From Jatrophihabitans sp. (GTDB lineage: Bacteria > Actinomycetota > Actinomycetes > Mycobacteriales > Jatrophihabitantaceae): a DNA stretch of 15,247 nucleotides. The notes under the pieces are model-generated. The model was not told the DNA's origin. It did not search any database and saw only the letters and a list, made by a program, of their open reading frames with translations. The position numbers and the translations under genes are program-made. Positions within the stretch are counted from its first letter, which is position 1; each line of letters starts with the position of its first letter. Of this stretch, positions 7,395 to 13,969 are shown piece by piece. Location of the stretch: NCBI GenBank assembly GCA_025966255.1, contig JAOPVG010000199.1, positions 1 to 15,247 on the forward strand, in the 5' to 3' direction.

Positions 7395-8177
7395 CTAAGG
7401 CGACAAGTCCCAAAGCAACCGGTAGTAAGTCGTCCGCTCCACGTCAACCTGAACCCCGTAGGCGTCGAGCAGCACCTCGTCCCACCCCGGGCCGTAGTTC
7501 CATTCCAAACTCCACGTAGCGACCGCGAGGTCCGCCCAGCGATCCGCCACCCCCATAGCGCCTATATCCACATGCCCGACCCAGCCGCCGTCGGAATCGA
7601 GGATCGTGTTGGGCGAGCACGGGTCCCCGTGGCAGACCACGACGCGATCGACGGGCGGCACGTCGTCGAGGCGGGCGAACGCGTCGTCCGGATCGAGGTG
7701 CTGGTGATCCGGCCACCAGTCGGCCGGGTCGCGCCGACCCTTGCGCCGCGCCCGGGCGACCCGCCTCGGTGCCGACCAGTCGAAGGGGCATTCGTCGACG
7801 GGCAATGCGTCGTGCAGGGCCCGCAGGCCCCGCCCGATCGCGACGACGGCCGGCTCCGGATCGTCGAGCCAGGTGTCGGACACGGCGGTGTCGCCGGGCA
7901 GCGCCGTGGTCATCAACCACTGGGCGCCCTCGTCCGAGCCGTAGTCGATCACGTGCGGGACGGGCGTGAACCGACCCGCCCAGCTCAGCCGCGCCCGCTC
8001 AGCGGTGAGATCCGGCCCGCCCGACGGCGACCATTTGACGTACTTGTCGGCGCCCAGCGCGAACGTCAGGCCGCCCAGCTCATTGCGCCAGACCGGGCGC
8101 ATCGCCTGATCGCCGGCCAAACGCTCCAACACCGGCGGGAGTGGCAGATCGGAAGGAGGGGGTCCGGCGCTGAACAC
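7395..8177 (-). CDS. APH(3')-like aminoglycoside phosphotransferase family kinase
   Basis: I favour the GTG at 8177 (260 residues). The next in-frame ATG, at 8270, would overlap the upstream gene and add 31 residues unlike the family. Normal APH(3') length is about 264-271. The N-lobe has WRNELGGLTFAL (30-41) and lysines K45/K48. The catalytic loop is CHGDPCSPN (182-190) with D185 and N190, and the metal aspartate D204 is in GHVDIGAMGVADRWADLA (201-218). The C-terminus YYRLLWDLSP aligns with the APH(3')-II ending FYRLLDEFF, but the terminal aspartate-glutamate-phenylalanine group that contacts the drug is altered. The protein is therefore a probably active small-molecule kinase whose substrate (aminoglycoside, macrolide or an endogenous compound) is uncertain. 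It follows the carboxypeptidase gene by 68 bases on the same strand and converges on the YihY gene. Confidence 0.85.
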   Translation of the reverse strand: MFSAGPPPSDLPLPPVLERLAGDQAMRPVWRNELGGLTFALGADKYVKWSPSGGPDLTAERARLSWAGRFTPVPHVIDYGSDEGAQWLMTTALPGDTAVSDTWLDDPEPAVVAIGRGLRALHDALPVDECPFDWSAPRRVARARRKGRRDPADWWPDHQHLDPDDAFARLDDVPPVDRVVVCHGDPCSPNTILDSDGGWVGHVDIGAMGVADRWADLAVATWSLEWNYGPGWDEVLLDAYGVQVDVERTTYYRLLWDLSP

Positions 8178-8245
8178 CCAGCCAGCGTCCCATGCCGATC
8201 TGGTCTTTACCGGACTTTTTACGCAGAACGAATTCAGTGGCCGCC

Positions 8246-9502
8246 TCAGCGCCTGCGGACGAGCCGCCACCCGAACGCGACGGCCCCGCCGACGAGCGCG
8301 AGCACGACCAACAGCTGCACCACGAGTGGGGTGCCGCCGTCCGCCGCGCCACCGCCGGAGGCCACGCCGGCGGCCGCCGCCCTACGTGAGCTGGTCGCCG
8401 CCGACGGCCCGCCCGCAGCGGTGTCGGCGCGCGCTTGAGCTGTGTCGGCCGGACTCGCCAGCCGGCCCACCGGCTTCGTGCCGGCAGGCAACGCCCGGGC
8501 CCAGTCGACCAGCTTCGTCGCCTGCACCCACTGGTCGTCCGGGAAGCGCTGCGCGCGCAGCAGCACGACGCCGTAGCGATGTCCGCCGCGGTTGATCGCT
8601 CCGACGAAGGTGTGCTGCGCCGCGTCCGTGAAGCCGGTCTTGGCCACCAATGCGCCCTTGACCGTCGTCAGGAACTGCTGGTTCTGGTTGTCGAGGTTGA
8701 CCGGACCAAACCCCCCGCCAACCTTCTGCGCCGGCAGCCGGGCGTGGCTGACCGTGTCGTACCGGACGAACCGCGCTTCGCCTAGAGCCGCCCGGAGGAA
8801 CAGCGCCATGTCGTAGGCGCTGGTGAGCTGCTGCCAGCCGTCGAGCCCGGATGGCGTCTGGACGTAGGTGTCGTAGGCGCCGAGCCGGAGCGCGGTGCGG
8901 TTCATCAATGTCACCGTCTTGGCCCGTCCACCGGCCGCCTCGGCCAGTGCCTCGGCCGAGTCGTTCCCGGACACGAGGAGCAGCCCTTCGAAGACCTGAT
9001 CGATCGTGTACCGTCCGCCACCGACGAGACCCGCGTGCGACCCCTCGGTGCTCGCGGCCTGGCGGCTGACCGTGATCTTGCGTTGTCCCGGCAACTGCGG
9101 CAGCAGCGCCACCGCGGTCAGCACCTTCTGGATGCTGGCCGGCTGGTAGCGCCCATGCGGGTCGCGCGCGGCCAGGATGTCGCCCTGGTCGAGGTCGACG
9201 ACCACCCAAGCCTGCGCGGTGAGATCGGCCGGGAGTGCGGGCGCGCCCTCGGGCAGAACGAGGTTGCGGCTGAGCAGGCGGGCGCCGCCGACCGGCTCGC
9301 CGTCCGGCCCCCGTCCGCCGCGGGGTGGGTGTGGATCCGGTACGGCTGGCGAGTTGCCGCTGTCAGTGGGCTGCGGCGCCGCAGGCGGGACGGAGTGCGC
9401 CGACGTGCTCGGGGCGAGTGTGGGCGTCGCCGCGGCCCCTGGCGCGAGGACGGCACAAAGCACCACCGCGGCCAGCGCGCCTGACACCACCCCGATTCGC
9501 AC
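8246..9502 (-). CDS. D-alanyl-D-alanine carboxypeptidase (peptidase S11, low-mass PBP)
   Basis: This penicillin-binding protein trims the terminal D-Ala from peptidoglycan stem peptides outside the cell. The 418 residues run as follows: signal peptide (1-25, hydrophobic VVSGALAAVVLCAVLAPGAAA); a Pro/Gly-rich linker (about 26-75); the catalytic domain with SIQK (S123 nucleophile, K126), SGN (178-180) and KTG (288-290); an Ala/Ser-rich low-complexity linker (about 350-390); and one C-terminal membrane segment (about 392-412) ending in GWRLVRRR. It is thus membrane-held by a C-terminal helix, as in mycobacterial DacB1 (Rv3330), which also lies downstream of icd and trpS. The start is GTG at 9502; TAACCT lies 6 bases before it, indicating a leaderless message. 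It diverges from the acyl-CoA dehydrogenase gene across only 66 bases. All catalytic residues are present. Confidence 0.93.
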   Translation of the reverse strand: MRIGVVSGALAAVVLCAVLAPGAAATPTLAPSTSAHSVPPAAPQPTDSGNSPAVPDPHPPRGGRGPDGEPVGGARLLSRNLVLPEGAPALPADLTAQAWVVVDLDQGDILAARDPHGRYQPASIQKVLTAVALLPQLPGQRKITVSRQAASTEGSHAGLVGGGRYTIDQVFEGLLLVSGNDSAEALAEAAGGRAKTVTLMNRTALRLGAYDTYVQTPSGLDGWQQLTSAYDMALFLRAALGEARFVRYDTVSHARLPAQKVGGGFGPVNLDNQNQQFLTTVKGALVAKTGFTDAAQHTFVGAINRGGHRYGVVLLRAQRFPDDQWVQATKLVDWARALPAGTKPVGRLASPADTAQARADTAAGGPSAATSSRRAAAAGVASGGGAADGGTPLVVQLLVVLALVGGAVAFGWRLVRRR

Positions 9503-9508
9503 GGCCTG

Positions 9509-9514
9509 AGGTTA
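9509..9514 (-). promoter_or_regulatory. Putative -10 element for leaderless carboxypeptidase transcript
   Basis: On the minus strand TAACCT is followed by CAGGCC and then the GTG at 9502. A six-base gap places transcription start at the start codon, and no ribosome site is seen. The opposing -10 candidate for the acyl-CoA dehydrogenase gene is 41 bases away, so the two promoters are back to back. Confidence 0.45.
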
Positions 9515-9555
9515 AGGGGAGTACGCAGCGGCGACTGATCGACATGCCGCACCGC

Positions 9556-9561
9556 TAGGGT
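9556..9561 (+). promoter_or_regulatory. Putative -10 element for leaderless acyl-CoA dehydrogenase transcript
   Basis: TAGGGT is followed by 7 bases and the GTG at 9569, the spacing expected for a leaderless transcript. No Shine-Dalgarno precedes the GTG. A -35 box is not clear and would fall around 9533-9539. Confidence 0.45.
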
Positions 9562-9568
9562 CTGACGA

Positions 9569-10723
9569 GTGGCCGAGTTCCAGTTGAGCGAAGGTCAGCG
9601 GACCTTCGCCGCCTGGGTCCGGCAGGTCGCGATCGACCACATAGTGCCACTGAGCGGGGGGCCCGCCGGCCGGGTCAATCGGCCCATGCTGCGGGCGATG
9701 GGCGAGCACGGTCTACTGCGCGGACTGTTCGGCGGCGCCACCGACGAGCCGGCCCACGACGCCGCCGCGATGCAACTCTGCCTGCTCCGCGAAGCCCTGG
9801 CCCAGGTGAGCGGCGAGGCCGAGACCGCGCTGGCCCTGCAGGGCCTCGGCAGCTATCCGATCCTGCAATCGGGCCCGCCGGAGCTCGTCGATCGGTGGAT
9901 CCCGCGCGTCGTCGCCGGGGAGGCGGTCGCCGCGTTCGCGCTCTCCGAACCCGGAGCCGGCTCGGACGCCGCTGCGCTCGCGCTGCGGGCCGAACCGGAC
10001 GGCGACGGCTGGCGGTTGTCCGGCGAGAAGCTGTGGATTTCCAACGCGCCCGAGGCCGACATCTACACGGTGTTCGCCCGCACCACGCCCGACGTCCGCG
10101 CCCGCGGCGTGACGGCGTTCGCCGTTGCGGGCGACGCCCCCGGCCTGTCCGGCGAGCACCTCGACCTCCTCTCACCCCACCCGATCGGGCGGCTCACCTT
10201 CGCCGGCGTGCACGTCGGTCGGGCTGACGTGCTGGGCGAGGTGGACGCGGGTTTCGCCGTCGCGATGCGCACGCTCGACCTGTTCCGGCCGAGCGTGGGC
10301 GCCTTTGCTGTGGGCATGGCCCAGGCCGCTCTGGACACCACGATCGCCCACGTCCGCACGCGGCACGTCCACGGAGCGCCGCTTGCGAACCAGCAGGCCG
10401 TCGCCCACAAGATCGCCGACCTCGCGACCGACCTCGAGGCCTCCCGCCTGCTCGTGTACGCGGCCGCGTCGGCCTACGACGACGGATCGCAGCAGCCGCA
10501 ACAGTCGCGGCGCTCGGCCATGGCCAAGCTGTTCGCGACCGAGGCCGCCCAGCGGATCATCGACGGATGCGTGCAGTTGCACGGGGCCGTGGCGCTGCAA
10601 CAGGGCCACCTGCTCGAGCACTTGTATCGCGACGTCCGCTCGCTTCGCATCTATGAGGGAGCCTCGGAGATACAGCGTTCGATCATCGCGCGCGAACTGA
10701 TAGGCAGGGGACCGGATCGATGA
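9569..10723 (+). CDS. Acyl-CoA dehydrogenase family protein
   Basis: This 384-residue flavoprotein is of normal length for the family, which inserts an alpha,beta double bond into acyl-CoA thioesters and passes electrons to ETF. Visible motifs are FALSEPGAGSD (123-133, FAD-binding middle domain), GEKLWISNAPEADIYTVFAR (152-171), RTRHVHGAPLANQQAVAHKI (263-282), QLHGAVALQQGHLLEHLYRD (336-355) and IYEGASEIQRSIIAREL (361-377), where E363 is at the usual catalytic-base position. The substrate is unknown. The start is GTG, probably leaderless. Its stop overlaps the ATG of the crotonase gene (ATGA), so the two are co-translated. By context it serves an aromatic-CoA catabolic route with the ligase and monooxygenase/reductase that face it; dehydrogenation or, alternatively, reduction of a cyclohexene-carboxyl-CoA intermediate is possible. 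The exact step is inference. Confidence 0.92.
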   Translation: MAEFQLSEGQRTFAAWVRQVAIDHIVPLSGGPAGRVNRPMLRAMGEHGLLRGLFGGATDEPAHDAAAMQLCLLREALAQVSGEAETALALQGLGSYPILQSGPPELVDRWIPRVVAGEAVAAFALSEPGAGSDAAALALRAEPDGDGWRLSGEKLWISNAPEADIYTVFARTTPDVRARGVTAFAVAGDAPGLSGEHLDLLSPHPIGRLTFAGVHVGRADVLGEVDAGFAVAMRTLDLFRPSVGAFAVGMAQAALDTTIAHVRTRHVHGAPLANQQAVAHKIADLATDLEASRLLVYAAASAYDDGSQQPQQSRRSAMAKLFATEAAQRIIDGCVQLHGAVALQQGHLLEHLYRDVRSLRIYEGASEIQRSIIARELIGRGPDR

Positions 10724-11556
10724 GCTCGGACTACCGCTTCCGCGCATCGGCGAAGCTGACTGAAAACTGGCAGCACTTCCGGTTCCGCAAGGCCGACGGC
10801 ATCGCCACCGTCACTCTCGACCGACCCGAGAAGCTCAACCCGCTGACCTTCGAGAGCTACGCCGACCTGCGCGACCTGCTCGCCGAACTGCCGCATCACC
10901 AGGACGTCCGCGTCCTGATCATCCGGGGGGAGGGCCGCGGGTTCTGTGGCGGCGGTGACGTCAACGAGATCATCGGCGAGCTGATCACCATGGAGCCCCG
11001 CGACCTCATGCGGTTCACGAAGATGACCGGCGACGTCATCCGGGCCATGCGCGAGTGCCCAATCCCGATCATCACCGCGATCCACGGCATCGCCGCCGGC
11101 GCCGGCGCGGTGGTCGCGCTCGCATCCGACTTCCGGGTCGTCGGTACGTCGGGCAAGTTCGCGTTCCTGTTCACCAAGGTCGGCCTGTCCGGTGGCGACA
11201 TGGGCGCGGCCTACCTGCTGCCGCGGGTCGTCGGACTGGGCCGGGCGAGCGACCTACTCATGCTCGGCGGCACCATCGACTCCGCCACCGCCGACCGCTA
11301 CGGCCTCGCCTCGCGACTCGTCGCCGACGACGAGCTCGACACGGCCGTCAACGAACTCGCCCAGACCCTCGCCGCCGGCCCCACCCTCGCGATCGCTCAG
11401 ACCAAGTCCCTGCTCACTCGCGAGCTCGACATGCCGTTGGCCAGCGCGATGGAACTCGACGCGATGACGCAGGCGCTGCTGATGACCACGCGCGATCACA
11501 CGGAGTTCCACACCGCCTTCAACGAGAAGCGCGCTCCCCGCTGGGAAGGCCGCTAG
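10720..11556 (+). CDS. Crotonase-fold (enoyl-CoA hydratase/isomerase family) protein lacking hydratase glutamates
   Basis: The 278-residue protein has the crotonase fold: oxyanion-hole segments GRGFCGGGDV (72-81) and HGIAAGAGAVVALASDF (122-138), followed by GLSGGDMGAAYLLPRVVG (155-172) and GLASRLV (195-201). Aligned by eye with rat mitochondrial enoyl-CoA hydratase, the two catalytic glutamates (E144 in GGGCE, E164 in QPE) fall on V131 and K153. D160 instead sits where dienoyl-CoA isomerase and 4-chlorobenzoyl-CoA dehalogenase place an aspartate. It is therefore probably not a simple hydratase; isomerase, hydrolase or ring-cleaving chemistry on a cyclic CoA thioester fits better. An N-terminal extension of about 20 residues (SDYRFRASAKLTENWQHFRF) is typical of the subgroup found beside aromatic-CoA monooxygenase/reductase genes. 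Its ATG overlaps the dehydrogenase stop (ATGA). The gene ends 45 bases before the convergent fusion gene. Confidence 0.9.
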   Translation: MSSDYRFRASAKLTENWQHFRFRKADGIATVTLDRPEKLNPLTFESYADLRDLLAELPHHQDVRVLIIRGEGRGFCGGGDVNEIIGELITMEPRDLMRFTKMTGDVIRAMRECPIPIITAIHGIAAGAGAVVALASDFRVVGTSGKFAFLFTKVGLSGGDMGAAYLLPRVVGLGRASDLLMLGGTIDSATADRYGLASRLVADDELDTAVNELAQTLAAGPTLAIAQTKSLLTRELDMPLASAMELDAMTQALLMTTRDHTEFHTAFNEKRAPRWEGR

Positions 11557-11590
11557 CTGCGGCCGCACCCGGCGACCGCTGAGCTCGCCG
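11548..11590. terminator. Paired hairpins between convergent genes (possible bidirectional terminator)
   Basis: GGCCGC (11548-11553) pairs with GCGGCC (11559-11564) around TAGCT, so the crotonase stop codon lies in the loop. CGGCGA (11570-11575) pairs with TCGCCG (11585-11590) around nine bases. The 45-base space between the two convergent stops is thus nearly all inverted repeat. There are no T-runs. Being symmetric, the hairpins could act on transcripts from both sides. Confidence 0.4.
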
Positions 11591-11601
11591 CCAACGAACT
11601 C

Positions 11602-13965
11602 TCAGCTGGGTTGCCAGCGTCGGTGCGCGGTGCCGGGGCGACCGCGGCGGATCAGCTCAAGGCGCGGCTTCGGCTCCTCGGCCCGTCCCGACTGCGGGCG
11701 TCGCGCGCCGGCCTGCCACGGCTTCGGCCACTCCGCCCCCGGTCCGGTGTAGTTCTGCTCGGCCGCCGCGTGCAGCGTCCAGTTGGGGTCGTAGAGGTGG
11801 GCCCGGCCGAGCAGGCAGAGGTCGGCGCGGCCGGCCAGCAGGATCGAATTGACGTCGTCGTAGGACGAGATGACCCCGACGGCCATCGTGGCGATACCGG
11901 TCTGGTTGCGGATCCGGTCGGCGAACGGGGTCTGGTACGAGCGGCCGAAGGCCGGGCGTTCGTCCGCGGTGACCTGGCCGGTCGAGACGTCGATGACGTC
12001 GGCGCCGGCATCGGCGAAGGCCCGCGCGATCTCGACCGCGTCGTCGGCCGTGACGCCGTCCTCGTACCAGTCGGTCGCCGAGATTCGCACGCCCATCGGC
12101 CTCTCGTCCGGCCACACCGCGCGCATGGCCCGAAACACCTCGAGCGGGAAGCGCAGCCGGTTCGCCAGTGAACCGCCGTAGGCGTCACTGCGCTGGTTGG
12201 TGAGCGGCGAGATGAACGACGACAGCAGATACCCGTGAGCGCAGTGCAGTTCGACGAAGTCGAACCCGACCTCCGCTGCTCGGACGGTGGCGTCGACGAA
12301 CTGCTGGGTGATCGCGGCCAGCTCCGCCTGGGACAGCTCGCGGGGAATCTGGTTCACGCCGGCGCGGTACGGCAGCGGTGACGGCCCGACCACCTCCCAG
12401 TTGTCCTCCGGCAGCGGCTCGTCGATGCCCTCCCACATGAGCCGGGTCGAACCCTTTCGGCCCGAGTGGCCGATCTGGATGCCGACCTTCGCAGCCGACT
12501 CGGCGTGTACGAACTCGGTGAGCCGTTTCCAGCGGACGGCCTGCTCGTCGGTCCAGATGCCGGTGCAGCCCGGGGTGATCCGGCCGGTGGCGGAGACGCA
12601 CACCATCTCGGTCATCACCAGCCCCGCGCCGCCGAGAGCCTTGCCGCCGAGATGGACGAGATGGAAGTCGTCGGGCAGTCCGTCCACCGCGCAATACATG
12701 TCCATCGGCGAGACGACCACGCGATTCACGAGCTCCATGCCCCGCAGCCGGAAGGGTTGGAACATCGGCGGACGCGTCTCGCCGTCACCCAGACCCCGGG
12801 CCGCCTCGTGCCGGGCGAACCAGGCGTCGACGGTCTCGACGAATTCGGGGTCGCGCACGCGCAGGTTGTCGTAGGTCACGCGCCGGCTGCGGGTCATGAT
12901 GTTGAACGCGAACTGCACCGGGTCCTGGCCGGTGTACTGACCGAGGTTCTCGAACCACTCCAAGCTGGCCTGCGCCGCCCGCTGCGTCGAGAGCACCACC
13001 GGCCGGCGCTCGAGCTCGTACGCCGCGAGCGCGGACTCGACATCGCCCTCCTCGTGCAGGCAGGCGGCCAGCGCGAGCGCGTCCTCCATCGCGAGCTTGG
13101 TGCCCGACCCGATCGAGAAGTGCGCGGTGTGCGCGGCGTCGCCCATCAGCACGACGTTCTCGTGTCGCCAGTGCTCGTTACGCACTGTGGTGAAGTTGAC
13201 CCACTTGGAGTTGTTCACCATCACGTCGTGTCCGTCGAGGATGTCGGCGAACAGGTCCCGGACGACCTCGACCGATTTCTCGTCGGACTCGCCCGGCGCG
13301 AACGGACGGTCGGCGAACGCGTCGAACCCCGCGCGCTGCCACACGTCCTGGTTCATCTCGACGATGAACGTGCTGCCCTTCGCGTCGAACGGATAGCCGT
13401 GGATCTGCATCACGCCGTGCGGTGTCTCGCGCACGTAGAACTTGAAGGCGTCGAACACCTTGCTGGTGCCGAGCCACATGTACTTGCACTGCCGGACGTC
13501 GAGGGTCGGCTCGAACGTCGTCTCGTACCGCATTCGGACGGCGGAGTTCACGCCGTCGCAGGCGATCACCAGATCGTGCGTTGCCGACAGCTCGGCGACG
13601 TCGGGGGCCGGTGTCGAGAACCGCAGCTCGACGCCGAGATCGTGGCAGCGCTGCTGGAGGATCTGCAGCAGCCGCCGTCGGCTCATCGCGGCGAAGCCGT
13701 GGCCGCCGCTGGTCAGCATCCGGTCGCGGAAATGCACGTCGATGTCGTCCCACCGGGCGAACTCGCGCTGCATCTGCGCGTAGATGAGCTCGTCCGCGTG
13801 CTCGATCCCGCCGAGCGTCTCGTCGGAGAACACCACGCCGAACCCGAAGGTGTCGTCGCTGGCATTGCGTTCCCAGACCGTGATGCTGTGCCCTGGGTTC
13901 AGCTGTTTGGTCAGGGCGGCGAAGTACAGGCCGCCCGGTCCGCCGCCGATCACCGCGATCCGCAT
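11602..13965 (-). CDS. Aromatic-acyl-CoA monooxygenase / Old Yellow Enzyme reductase fusion (2-aminobenzoyl-CoA monooxygenase/reductase type)
   Basis: The 787-residue protein has two flavin modules. Residues 1 to about 390 form a group A FAD monooxygenase: GGGPGGLYFA (7-16), WER (31-33, end of the dinucleotide fold), ACDGVNSAVR (135-144) and MGDAAHTAHFSIGSGTKLAMED (274-295). Residues about 400-745 form an Old Yellow Enzyme barrel: NRVVVSPM (414-421), GIQIGHSGRKGS (495-506), HCAHGYLLSSFISP (574-587, the H/H pair being H574 and H577) and DAYGGSLANR (594-603). No Fe-S cysteine cluster follows. This architecture is that of Azoarcus 2-aminobenzoyl-CoA monooxygenase/reductase, which hydroxylates and then reduces the ring to a non-aromatic 2-amino-5-oxocyclohexene-carboxyl-CoA; database names often say salicylyl-CoA 5-hydroxylase/oxidoreductase. 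Residues about 750-787 are an Arg/Pro-rich tail. The ATG lies 4 bases... after the ligase stop, indicating one operon. The substrate (anthranilate- or salicylate-derived) is inferred. Confidence 0.9.
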   Translation of the reverse strand: MRIAVIGGGPGGLYFAALTKQLNPGHSITVWERNASDDTFGFGVVFSDETLGGIEHADELIYAQMQREFARWDDIDVHFRDRMLTSGGHGFAAMSRRRLLQILQQRCHDLGVELRFSTPAPDVAELSATHDLVIACDGVNSAVRMRYETTFEPTLDVRQCKYMWLGTSKVFDAFKFYVRETPHGVMQIHGYPFDAKGSTFIVEMNQDVWQRAGFDAFADRPFAPGESDEKSVEVVRDLFADILDGHDVMVNNSKWVNFTTVRNEHWRHENVVLMGDAAHTAHFSIGSGTKLAMEDALALAACLHEEGDVESALAAYELERRPVVLSTQRAAQASLEWFENLGQYTGQDPVQFAFNIMTRSRRVTYDNLRVRDPEFVETVDAWFARHEAARGLGDGETRPPMFQPFRLRGMELVNRVVVSPMDMYCAVDGLPDDFHLVHLGGKALGGAGLVMTEMVCVSATGRITPGCTGIWTDEQAVRWKRLTEFVHAESAAKVGIQIGHSGRKGSTRLMWEGIDEPLPEDNWEVVGPSPLPYRAGVNQIPRELSQAELAAITQQFVDATVRAAEVGFDFVELHCAHGYLLSSFISPLTNQRSDAYGGSLANRLRFPLEVFRAMRAVWPDERPMGVRISATDWYEDGVTADDAVEIARAFADAGADVIDVSTGQVTADERPAFGRSYQTPFADRIRNQTGIATMAVGVISSYDDVNSILLAGRADLCLLGRAHLYDPNWTLHAAAEQNYTGPGAEWPKPWQAGARRPQSGRAEEPKPRLELIRRGRPGTAHRRWQPS

Positions 13966-13969
13966 CGCG

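Noticed and set aside
7353..8438. 361-codon plus-strand frame opposite the kinase gene
   Set aside because: It is antisense to a frame with clear kinase motifs and has no protein-like features of its own.
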